Shown piece after piece: positions 42,741 to 54,100 of a stretch of 64,000 bases of DNA. This stretch comes from Owenia fusiformis. Lineage: Eukaryota > Annelida > Polychaeta > Sabellida > Oweniidae. Made by a program: the position numbers and the translations under genes. The stretch covers positions 10,782,030-10,846,029 of the forward strand of contig CAIIXF020000009.1 of assembly GCA_903813345.2 (NCBI GenBank). Direction: 5' to 3'. Position 1 is the first letter of the stretch. Each line of letters starts with the position of its first letter. The notes beneath the pieces were generated by a model, which saw nothing but the letters and a program-made list of their open reading frames with translations, made no database searches and had not been told where the DNA came from.

Positions 42741-44030
42741 TCCAAATGGGATTATTAATCATGTATCTGTATTACATGTAATGTAAATGTGGAAAGTGAT
42801 TGCCTCACTACTCTGAAATGATATTTCATGTGTTAAAATGGAACCAATTGCTTCAAGTGTTAATTGGGAAAAAATGAAAATAGTTATTTTATATACTGTT
42901 AAAGTGGTAGCAAAGACTTCTATAGTGTATAATGTAAGTCATCAAGCCTATTTTATTTGAGTTAATTGAGTTATCTGATCAAATAAAGAAATTGTTGTGT
43001 TCTTAAAACCTCATTATACAAGAAAAATTATTCTACCTCACTTTTTAATTGATTTTCCAATTGTTTCTTAACTCAAATATTAAAAAATTGAATTCCAAAG
43101 ACCTAATCTGAACACTTTTGACCAGTCCTAGTGGTCTTTAGATTGGATAGTGTCAATGCACAGCATCAAAAATAGGCTTCCCCTATATTTAACATTAAGA
43201 GGGGCCAGTGGTGCATTCCTGAGGCTGTGCATGACACTGTGGGTAACATTTCCATATGATGTATGATTTATGTGTATATGTTAAATTCTGAACACAAACA
43301 CTATAGGTTTAATATAAAGTCTTGTTTGTTTTAGGACTTTTGCCTTGTTTGGATAAATCTATATTTGAATGGGTGGCATGCTATTGCTAGTTTAAATAAG
43401 AATACTAAATCACTATAATCCATCTCGTGTAATATAGAGCATGGGCGTCTTTAAGAATCACCAATTTTTTGAATGACATATTATCATTTTTCATGTGATA
43501 ATGTATACAAAATACATTTGTTTAAAAAAATTGTTTTAAATGAAAGAAGTTTAACATTTAGCATGATATATGTCATGTTTTTTAGATCCATTTGTGTGCT
43601 TTATTTAATGTTGCAAATAACAAGGGCATGTTTAACCTATTATTTCAAAATCCTATTGGTTGGTGATTCATTTCCTTTTAAAGCATGTTAAACCTTGACA
43701 ATAGCAAATCCCTAGTTTTTATACAGTTGAGCGGGCTCTTTACAGGTATTTTACTGGTGTATTATAATAAAGAAGGGCGGGCCCATTGACCACATGAAAT
43801 CACAGTTCATGTGTACTAGCATAGGACTGTATAATATTGGTATAATTGGATCAGCTTCCATTTGCATGTGAAGTTGAATTTGATTGTTGTATTTACTTCA
43901 ACGACTGACTGGGTGTAGCACATTGGAATGCTGAGTTGAGTGTGGATAAAACTCACATCTTAACAGTTTCAATTAACAGTCAGCAAGCAGGTATAACAAG
44001 GATTGGATTTAAAGCAATACAGCAACAATC
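42741..44030. other. Upstream region of the claudin-like gene
   Basis: AT-rich. 'aatctgaacacttttgaccagtcc' at about 43.10 kb is a relict of the pogo-like family. No other gene is seen, and no clear TATA box lies within the last 150 bp. Confidence 0.4.
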
Positions 44031-44033
44031 AAA

Positions 44034-47000
44034 ATGGCTAAAACTTCACTCTCAAGTTTTAAACCCGCTGCAGGGATGATTTTGATATTCCTGGGGGCGG
44101 GGTTGTGTATTGGAGCGCTTGTGACCACAGGATGGCTCGTTGATTGGTCATTCCGTCCTAGGACTGGAGAAACTAGTCGACATAAAGGATACGGCTTGTT
44201 CCAAGTTTGCGATGTTGCCTTCTTAACAACTTTCGGAGTGAACCTTGATTGCGAAACTGTTGCTTCTAAATTAGGTAAGAAAATATGAAAATAAGTCAAC
44301 TCACATTGCAGTCATTTTAGGGAATGAGATTTGTGCTAATATTCCATTTGTTATTACTATAATGAGCATACATTAGCCAGGCCAATAGCCAAAAAGTTAT
44401 TAATTAAGATATTTGTTTGAAACTGAAAAGAGGCCTATTATTGATTTTACATTATACCCAGTTTTTGCCTCACCTATTTAGGTTTGCCTCACTTATTTAA
44501 ATTTGCCTCGTCTATTTCTGGATCTTGGCAATGCCCTTGAATAAATTTCTAGAGGACCCATAGCTGTATACATGACGTAGGCAATGTTGTAGTATCCCCC
44601 TAAACAAATGTGTAATCTCTGAGTATAAGGTGACAAATGATGGGGGATGTGATACATACTATACCATTGCCTATGGGAAATTGCATTACTTTATTGTATT
44701 ATATATGAACTTTTTCATTTACCCTGAATCACATCACTTAGTCACACCATCCTCTGAGATTATCAGATGATTTTACAATTTTTGTACTGATATGATCTTA
44801 ATGGGCTCCTTTGAATGAACCACATGAAGCTCTCTTTTAAGAAATGAAATAAAAGTATTAATTGGTAAGGGTATCACACATGCAATACTTTCATGTAACA
44901 TATGATTGCCTGCTAACCTATTATTTGTGTATTTAATAAATTTGAGTAAACGGTAAATTACAGCTAAATTACAGTACATACCTTACAGAGGGGGGGGGGG
45001 GGGGGGGGGGGCTTTACAATAACGGGGAAACAGGGAGTTAGGTGAAGATGAAGTCGTGGTCTCTGAGTTTAAATTAAGGGAATTTAAAATATTCACATCA
45101 GTGTACATTTGAACTTTGTAAAAGCATGTGCATTGCTTGGAAAATTATTTTATTGAAAATACACCTGTGAGCTTTTCTGATTTTTAGCTGCATTGCATGT
45201 TTTGGCAGTAGCTATGTGTTAAACTGCATAACATTTTAAGGTAGCCTGCACAATGAAAATTTAGTCAATTTTTTTATAATTATAATAATCACTAATGATT
45301 AATTAAATGGGTAATATTTTCAAAATTTTAGGTTGATTTTACCTGTTATGGAAAAATACATAATTCAAAATGAAAACTTATCAATGAAATGTTATGAATA
45401 CATTCTCTACATTATTGTTTCAACTTTTAAGTGAAGGTGCAGATTCACCTTAAGCTGGCTGTATAACTTAATCATGAATGTTGTCAATATTGGCAAAGTC
45501 TTTAATATAAATAATGTCAATATGTCCTTAATACTAAAGTGTACAAAACCCAGGTGTGGAAAATGTATATAACAGAATATCTGAATATCCATGCTTTTAA
45601 CTCTATTTCATTTTGTTAATGTGAAACTTTAGTAGTATTGATGTGAATACTTTCTGATGTGAACACTTTCTGATGTGAACACTTTCTCACGTGACCACTT
45701 TCCAATGTGAACACTTTCTCATATGAACAATTTCTCATGTGAACACTTTCTCATGTGAACAATTTCCAATGTGAACACTTTCTCATGTGAACAGTTTCTC
45801 GTGTGAACAATTTCTAATGTGAACACTTTCTCATTTGAACACTTTCTCATGTGAACACTTCTTGAACAGAATTTGAAAACATCTTGTTGCTTTTAATATT
45901 GCTAACCATTGAGATATTATTCACTGTGGGATGTTTTCCTTTACTTTCAGACCCATGGCTGCTAACCATTGAGATATTATTCACTGTTGGATGTTTTCCT
46001 TTACTTTCAGACCCATGGCTGCTAACCATTGAGGTATTATTCACTGTTGGATGTTTTCCTTTACTTTCAGACCCATGGCTGCTAACCATTGAGATATTAT
46101 TCACTGTTGGATGTTTTCCTTTACTTTCAGACCCATGGCTGCTAACCATTGAGATATTATTCACTGTTGGATGTTTTCCTTTACTTCCAGACCCATGGCT
46201 GCTAACCATTGAGATATTATTCACTGTTGGATTTTTCCTTTACTTTCAGACCCATGGCTGCTAACCATTGAGATATCATTCACTGTTGGATGTTTTCCTT
46301 TACTTTCAGACCCATGGCTGCTAACCATTGAGATATCATTCACTGTTGGATGTTTTTCTTTACTTTCAGACCCATGGCTGCTAACCATTGAGATATTATT
46401 CACTGTTGGATGTTTTCCTTAACTTTCAGACCCATGGCTGCTTACCATTGAGATATCATTCACTGTTGGATGTTTTCCTTTACTTTCAGACCCATGGCTG
46501 CTAACCATTGAGATATCATTCACTGTTGAATGTTTTCCTTTACTTTCAGACCCATGGCTGCTAACCATTGAGATATTATTCACTGTTGGATGTTTTCCTT
46601 TACTTTCAGACCCATGGCTGCTAACCATTGAGATATTATTCACTGTTGGATGTTTTCCTTTACTTTCAGACCCATGGCTGCTAACTATTGAGATATCATT
46701 CACTGTTGGATGTTTTCCTTTACTTCCAGACCCATGGCTGCTAACCATTGAGATATTATTCACTGTTGGATGTTTTCCTTTACTTTCAGACCCATGGCTG
46801 CTAACCATTGAGATATTATTCACTGTTGGATGTTTTCCTTTACTTTCAGACCCATGGCTGCTAACCATTGAGATATTATTCACTGTTGGATGTTTTCCTT
46901 TACTTTCAGACCCATGGCTGCTAACTATTGAGATATCATTCACTGTTGGATGTTTTCCTTTACTTTCAGACCCATGGCTGCTAACCATTGAGATATTATT

Positions 47001-48475
47001 CACTGTTGGATGTTTTCCTTTACTTTCAGACCCATGGCTGCTAACCATTGAGATATTATTCACTGTTGGATGTTTTCCTTTACTTTCAGACCCATGGCTG
47101 CTAACTATTGAGATATCATTCACTGTTGGATGTTTTCCTTTACTTTCAGACCCATGGCTGCTAACCATTGAGATATTATTCACTGTTGGATGTTTTCCTT
47201 TACTTTCAGACCCATGGCTGCTAACCATTGAGCTATTATTCACTGTTGGATGTTTTCCTTTACTTTCAGACCAATGGCTGCTAACCATTGAGATATCATT
47301 CACTGTTGGATGTTTTCCTTTACTTTCAGACCCATGGCTGCTAACCATTGAGATATTATTCACTGTTGGATGTTTTCCTTTACTTTCAGACCCATGGCTG
47401 CTAACCATTGAGATATCATTCACTGTTGGATGTTTTCCTTTACTTTCAGACCCATGGCTGCTAACCATTGAGATATCATTCACTGTTGAATGTTTTCCTT
47501 TACTTTCAGACCCATGGCTGCTAACAATTGAGATATTATTCACTGTTGGATGTTTTCCTTTACTTTCAGACCCATGGCTGCTAACCATTGAGATATTATT
47601 CACTGTTGGGTGTGCTTGTGCTGTTGTCAGTTTCATCACACTTGTTGCTGGTTCAGTAAGGAGAAAGAGAAAGTTGGGCAAAGCAGGAACTTTTGATCTG
47701 GGATTCTCTCTTTGCTGCATTGCTTTTGCAGGTAAGTACAATATACATTTATTTCAAGTAGGTACAATGTTCAGTTATTGTATACAATATACAATCATTG
47801 CAGGCTGGAACAATACATGATTATTGCAGGTAGGTAAAATACAGAATACTTGCAGGTATTGTAATCAGGTACAATATCAGCTTTTCTCAGGTAGGTAATA
47901 TACAATCATTGCAAGTAGGTACAATACATATTGCAGGTAGGTACTTGACCTTTCGCTTATTTTGATAAAAATTTACCTTAATGTTTTACTTCATATTGAC
48001 AATATTTCCTCCAAATACTTAGTTGCCTAAATTATGATTTCTTGGCCTCAATAATAAACACAATTGCCTCACTGAAAAACACAATTGCTTCACTGAAAAA
48101 CACAATTGCCTCACTGATAAACATATTTGCCTCACTGAAAAACAATTCCTTCTGAAGAATTCTCCATGTATACAGATGTAAGCAAAATTGTATAGACAAT
48201 AATGTTACCCTTGTATTGCCACATAATATTTTTCTTTTTCCTTAAAAATTATGAATTTTGTTTCAGTTCTGCTGATGTTCTTCTCCATGGTGTTGTACTT
48301 CGCCAAGTTCAAGATTATCTATAATGACGACAATCTCAGCACGGACTTCTTTAGTTACTCATTTGCTCTTGGGATGATTGGATGCTTGTTTTTACTCATC
48401 GGTGGCATATTCGTCAAACTCAGCATCGAGGATATCAAGAAACAAAATTTCGACGAAGTGGCTTTAGTGTCATAG
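44034..48475 (+). CDS. Claudin/PMP22-like four-TM protein, 3 exons
   Basis: Coding exons are 44034-44274, 47570-47731 and 48267-48475, joined in frame to 203 residues. Membrane spans lie at about 13-35, 84-108, 125-148 and 165-184, with both termini cytoplasmic. The first outer loop has W38, then G54-L55-F56, C59 and C73, close to the claudin W..GLW..C..C pattern with Phe in place of the third Trp. Basic RRKRK follows TM2. Claudins and PMP22 relatives form junctions or tetraspan membrane complexes; which branch this belongs to cannot be told. Intron 1 (phase 1) ends in 28 tandem copies of its own 3' splice site plus exon start. The choice of the last acceptor as the normal one is inference: only it leads straight into non-repeated coding sequence. 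AATAAA lies at 48573. Confidence 0.85.
44988..45011 (+). repeat. G tract of more than 20 bases in intron 1
   Basis: An unbroken run of more than 20 G lies in the sense strand of the claudin-like intron 1. In RNA it could form a G-quadruplex. Length in the assembly may be unreliable. Shorter G or C runs occur at 19,261, 29,085, 31,026 and 40,661. Confidence 0.85.
45639..45865. repeat. 16-bp tandem array, ~14 copies
   Basis: The unit atgtgaacactttctc, with variants (caatttctc, actttccaa), lies 35 bp before the 60-bp splice-site array in the same intron. The units are more diverged than those of the neighbouring array. Confidence 0.88.
45901..47600 (+). repeat. 28 x 60-bp array of 3' splice site plus exon 2 start
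   Basis: Each unit reads ctaaccattgagatattatt, cactgttggatgttttcctt, tactttcagacccatggctg. In sense this is coding start (DPWLLTIEILFTVGC), a pyrimidine tract and ..ttactttcag. The final copy runs into the unique rest of exon 2 at about 47,600. CTAAC, a branch-point-like motif, comes from the coding part and lies about 45 nt before the next AG. All units are 60 nt except one of 59 (about 46,222). One unit has TAA in frame at 46420. Units differ by single bases (TTATTC/TCATTC, ttgga/ttgaa). Confidence 0.95.
47732..47950. repeat. Degenerate repeat of the exon 2 donor region
   Basis: Just after the exon 2 donor (TTTTGCAG|gtaagtacaatat) come several copies of 'ttgcaggtaggtacaatatac' in varied form, at about 47,755, 47,800, 47,825, 47,855, 47,885 and 47,935. 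They repeat the last exon bases (TTGCAG) and the donor (GTAGGT), so each is a possible decoy 5' splice site. Divergence is high. Confidence 0.6.
48050..48140. repeat. ~20-bp array 'acacaattgcctcactgaaaa', 4 copies
   Basis: Four near copies lie in intron 2 of the claudin-like gene. A related 'tttgcctcacttattta' set lies in intron 1 at about 44,465-44,515. Confidence 0.7.
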
Positions 48476-48589
48476 AATTATGGATTAGTTACAGGGTGGT
48501 CACAAAATTTTCAATTTTTTGTTTGCATGAAAAGCATTATGGATTAATTCATTAGTCAAGATATGGAATGTAAATAAACAAAGACAAAA

Positions 48590-51160
48590 AGAATATGGCA
48601 CAAAACAGTGTAAAAATATGTATATATGGGTGAGATGATTTACCCTTATGGCCCATGAAGGCTTTTCTTGTATTGAATGTCAGTCTTCCTTTACTGAAGG
48701 ACAAAATAGTTTACCACAGCAACATGGATATTAACTTTCCTGTTTAGTGACCATAAACAAGGATATACAGGGTGGTCAAAAAATGTTACAATAATTTTAC
48801 TCAGTGTACCAACAGAATGAGTAACAGTTTTAGGCCCACTCTATATTTTGTATACCACGAAAATGTGATGACATTTATGTTGATAAAACTCAACTTCTTA
48901 TCTACTTATCAATCAGCAATGCAACAATTATTATACCTTTTTTTAAAATCTATATTACATTTAATAATTAATTCATGTGAATTTGAGCTTTATTTCCCCT
49001 TTAATGGGAAAACATAACATATTGTGTGTACAGTATATGTACCGTATATATATCTTCAACTTCAAAACTCAAAAAATATATAAGTCTTCCATTATGCCTT
49101 TGGACCCCCCCCCATCCCCTTCTATCTCCATTCTTGTGTGGATGTTTGAGAGGGAGGTTCACAAGGGCATGGTGAGACTATCAAAACATATGAGCTTATT
49201 GTATTGTTCATGATATATTGTGTTTTAAATTATATTTATCAACATGACTTTAAATGCCACCAATATTAGGCATTGAAATACATGTAACTTATAAAAAACA
49301 AAACATTTGTAAAAATTTTGAGCCCTGAAAAATATGGAATGCTGGCACAAATTTTGGAACATACCACCATTCATGCCACATCGCCCTCTGTCATTTACTA
49401 TGGTGAATTCAGAAGTCATCCAGCACTACAGTGTCATCAAGGGATGTATGTGTCATCAGTTAACACTTCTGTGTCATTAGAGAGATTCCGCGACTCACTT
49501 ATCACACTTATCGATGTATAACGCTGGCAATAAATGATTACGTAATCAAACGTCATAAGTTCATAAGTTATATAGGAATAATAAACATGCTATAAGTGAG
49601 TTGCAAAATTGCTCTATTAACAAACTCTTATGTGTTATTGTCACAGGTTCAGTGATTTGTATTTAAAGTATAACTTGTAAAATATAAGGATGTAAGAAAT
49701 ATAAAAGTTGATTTTTGATTACATAATACATTCTGTTACGTTGTTAGCTGTAGGATTATCTGTAGGTGTCAAACACAACTATTGACCAAAGAGGACTCAA
49801 AAATACTGTTAGGCCTACTGTACAAATTGGACTAGAATAATTTGGAAACATTAGTTTCTTGTATTTTGTGTAAACCTGGACGAATGTGGTTTGACAATTT
49901 GTGCACCCTTTTTAGATACAAAATTTTAAATTTACTTCACCAATTTTTTAATCCTCGCTTCAACCCTGCTAAAATCATGACATAATCGCTACAATCATGA
50001 CATCATAATCACTACAATCAATGACATCATAACCAAAAGGTTGTATAATTCACTGGAATGGGACTTTCCATGGACAAATGACCAATTAAAAAGATATGCG
50101 TGGGTCGAAAAAAGATCAATCAATATGCATACAGTAATCCATCATCAAAACCTTGATAGAATAAAACAATTCTAAAAAATTCACCATCAGCTACAAAACA
50201 CATTTATATTTTCAAAAGATTAATAAATAATTTATTTCTTCAAATGCATTATTTTCCTTACACATTGATAACAATTTTATATACAGGGTGAGCCAAAATA
50301 TACTGACTATAAATCACACTTGTAGACAGTTTTATTCATCAGCTGCATTTTTTGGGTCAACCTGTACTGGGGGGTCATTCAATGACCAATACATTGTACA
50401 TATCCAACAATATACTCACCCTCACCCAAAACAGAATAAAGGAATATTGGAACACAAAAACATTTATCTGCATAAGAAGAATAACATGGGAAACATAAAT
50501 GCATGCTTGACCTACTTTCAAACTATTCTCTAAAGGCAAAAGCATAAATAAAAGTTATGAATATAATTTTTTGTATTGGTTGACCACACAATATGTTATT
50601 CACAAAACTTGAAAATATTATTGCTTTTTACACCATGGTCTCAATCAATGAGATATATCCAATAGGTGTGTAAAATCCAAGGTCATTCCAACTGTATGCA
50701 TAATAAGGGATACGACCAACAATAGAAACGTTAATCAAAAATGCACAAAATATGATGAAATTTTTACAGAATACAAAATAAGATAGGAGGTCTCGGAAGA
50801 TTCAAATTTCCAATTTCAGCTCTATTACAAATATTTCTTTTTTAAACTCTAAAAATTGATGAGTGACAATGGTTCCATAAAAAGCATAACACACAATTCC
50901 AATAGATGAGAGAACATGAATGAAGTATTGCCTTAAACTGAAGCTTTTCTAAGACCTAAATGTCTCTTGCAATTCTGAGTTCCAAATCAAATGACTAAAA
51001 TGTCTTATAACATAGATACTCTGTATGTTACAACAGTAATCTATTCTGACCACATAATGTCCACCATTTTATTTGCTCTTCTGCATAACTTTCCTACTCC
51101 CTGCATTTTTAAAATGTCCACCATTTTGGTTGCTGCTCTATATAATTGTCTTACTCCCTA
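48590..51160. other. Intergenic between claudin-like gene and USO1
   Basis: No gene is recognised. The two genes converge here, so part is 3' UTR of each. Three copies of a 'cagggtg(g/a)(t/g)c(a/c)aaaa' phrase (48,494; 48,770; 50,285) may mark transposon ends. Short frames (up to 100 codons at 50,991) overlap the USO1 terminal exon on the wrong strand or lack support. Confidence 0.45.
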
Positions 51161-51162
51161 TA

Positions 51163-54100
51163 TTAGCTATCTAGTTCATTCTCATCGCCACTTATATCAT
51201 CTAGGTCATCATCTCCCAGGTCTTCGTCATCAGACTCAACCTGAAATACATTTTCATAAATATGTAAAATTACACCTAGATTTTGGGTTTTGAAGAGTTT
51301 ATCAATTTTTAAAATTCAAATTTCTTTGGAAATGTGACTTCTGGGTCGAGGAGATTCCCCATAGACCTAATGATGTAAGATAACAAAAAGTGAAATATCT
51401 TTCCTTGTGTTTGGTGGGTAATATTTTCTTTTACTGGACACATTTTTATTTGTATAACTATCAGATACATAAGGGTAATATGAAAAGTGAAACACTAAAA
51501 CTGATGATTATTCAAGTTTAAGGGAATTTTGTTATACCCTGCCATGTTATTTCCCTCGAATCAGCCACCTGGTGGCGAATGTGGTAACTACCTTCTCGCA
51601 TCTGAGTAATTAAAACAGCTTAAAATGCCTAGACAATTCAGTGATGTTGCTCATTTGATTTATAGTAAAAAGAAATCAATAAGAAGATCGGTATATTAGC
51701 ATCGGTATAATGGTTTGACTTGCAAATATCTACATTTAAATACTATTCCCACAAGGAAAACATTAATGGAATATCATGAAAAAATAAACATCAAAACACA
51801 ACCTAATCCACAAAGTAACCTTGTCCAAATACATCTATCCCCCAGCTAAAAATATACAATCATTATCACAATCTAAAAACAAGACAGGTGGTTTACTGTA
51901 ATTGAGCCCTATAACAAAAAATGAATCCCAAATGAAACCAAGTTCACTTTAATTTTAAGGTCAGTGGTATTCTCACAAACAGTTATAATTCATATTTGCA
52001 TAGTAAAATAATTTAACATTGGTGAACAGCATGCATATGCACACTTTTTTTTGTTCTGGCAACTTTTTTAATTGATTAGTACTATATAGAATGCATTTGT
52101 TTCATGCAAGGAATGAGAAAACTACAAGAATGTTCTATAATTTAAATAAACCGACCACTTGATAATGGATAGTTCTTATAAATAGGGGGAAAAAGTATGA
52201 CTTTTCTCAATTTGTAAATATTAGTAACCTGGGTACCCAAAACACCTGGACAATTAAAACATTAATGAACTAAAAACCAAAATCAAAATTCCACACAACA
52301 CAATGAATCAAATAAAACAATAAAACTTAAAGTAAATCAAAACTTAAGTAATAAACACTGATACCAAACCACACCCGTAAAATATAATCAAAATTTAAAA
52401 GAATTTTATCACCTACATCTAGTTTCTCTTCAATCTTTAAAAAAGAAATAGTACAGTGAATGAAGTGAATAAATGAAAATATTTCATTGGATAAATAAAA
52501 CAATGAATGTAATCAAAAATTAAAAAGTGTAATCAAAATTCAACAGATTCTTAAAATGTGTAAACATTACTAAACACTATAGGAATACAGATAAGTAGGT
52601 GCTAATTTTTACAAATAACACGAATGACAATGAAAAATAACAAAAAAGGAAACATCTAAGTGAGATAAAATAATAAAATATTACCTGTACTCCAAGTTCT
52701 TTGAGTTTAGTTTTATATGTATCTAATTTTGTATCCTGGTCAGCTAATAGTACTAATAGGTCATCTTGTTCAGTTTTTAAAGATTTTGTTTCTTCCTCTG
52801 CTTCTGATTTTTCTTCTAATATTCTCCTATTTTCTTCCTCTAATTTCTGGAAATGGATACAAGTTCATGTACTTTAAATCTAAATGTATTGATTCTTTTA
52901 AGTTTCATAGATCCCACAGTTATTTCAACCCTGAACAAACTGGATGAGTGCCCCCAGAAACTTAAATAACTTAAAACTTTTTTTTATTAGTTGAAAGAAA
53001 AACCACAAAAGTGGGATATTTCTGTGAAACATATTTCTGTATCATGAATGTCTTAAGCAACAGCATGCATTAACTGACTCAGCAGTGAATGTCCTATAGT
53101 ATATTTAATTAATAAAAAGACCTAGACCTGATAAAACCTACCTTTATCTGGTCTTCTAGTTTCAGATTATCTTCATTTGATTTTTTTAATCGTTCTTGTA
53201 AAGTGTTTTTCTCATTTGTCACAGTTTTGTTATCCCCCTCTAGCCCTTGAAGACGTGCCTGGAGTTCTGCCACGCGGGAATCATCAACTGTGGTAGCTGT
53301 TTGGGGTGGTATTTGCTTCTGAAAAAGCAAGTAACATTCATAAGTCTAAGTAATCTGCAGCTACTTGATAGATTAGACAGATTAGACTGGTTCTGTTACA
53401 TAAAATAATCTATTGCAATTTGGCAAAGTTTGCCTCTGAGGAACATTAGTAGATATTCAAAGGGTTCCGATAAGCTTCCCGTATATTTGTTAAAATGAAA
53501 ATCTCCCTTTTATAAATGTGTGATGATCTAAACTGTACCAATGTTATATAAAGGTTAGAGGTGTTGACACAACGACCTCGAGCCTTTGAACCCTTGAGTA
53601 TTATTCCGGGATCGAGCCTTTTATACTAAATGGTGAGCAACACCAGAAACAAGCGTTCGATTTGCTAAACGATATGCGTCACCCTTTAAAGAGATCGAAT
53701 TGGATAGTGGAGGAAGAAGTCACATCCTTTTCAATAATTGTATCACCTTTGTCTATCGTATTTTACCCACTACAAATAAATTCTGTTTTTAGAGAGATTT
53801 TTAAACAAGGGCCAAGAGAGAAGGGTATTTGATTCTATTGACTATACACAAGAGTATTCTAATGGATTAATAACTGTAATTTACCAATTCTCCTATTTGC
53901 CGTTCAGATTCTTCAAATTTATTTTTATATTGCAGAATGTCTTGGTCTTTATTTGCTATGGAAACCTTCATTTCTTCTAACTCTTGCGTCACACGGTTGA
54001 CTGTTGCTTGCAAAATGGCAGCCTCACCAGGAACTGGTTCTCCATTTTCTTCAGAGCTTACTGCTACTAGAGTTTTGGCTTCTGCTATTGTTAAATCATT

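Noticed and set aside
45884-46264. 126-codon plus-strand frame over the upstream array units
   Set aside because: It reflects array units before the 59-nt unit and starts outside any exon; not a separate gene.
46419-47741. 440-codon minus-strand frame of repeated hydrophilic 20-mers (HPTVNNISMVSSHGSESKGK)
   Set aside because: It is the antisense shadow of the 60-bp splice-site array; frames stay open because the unit is a multiple of three. No splice or start evidence of its own.
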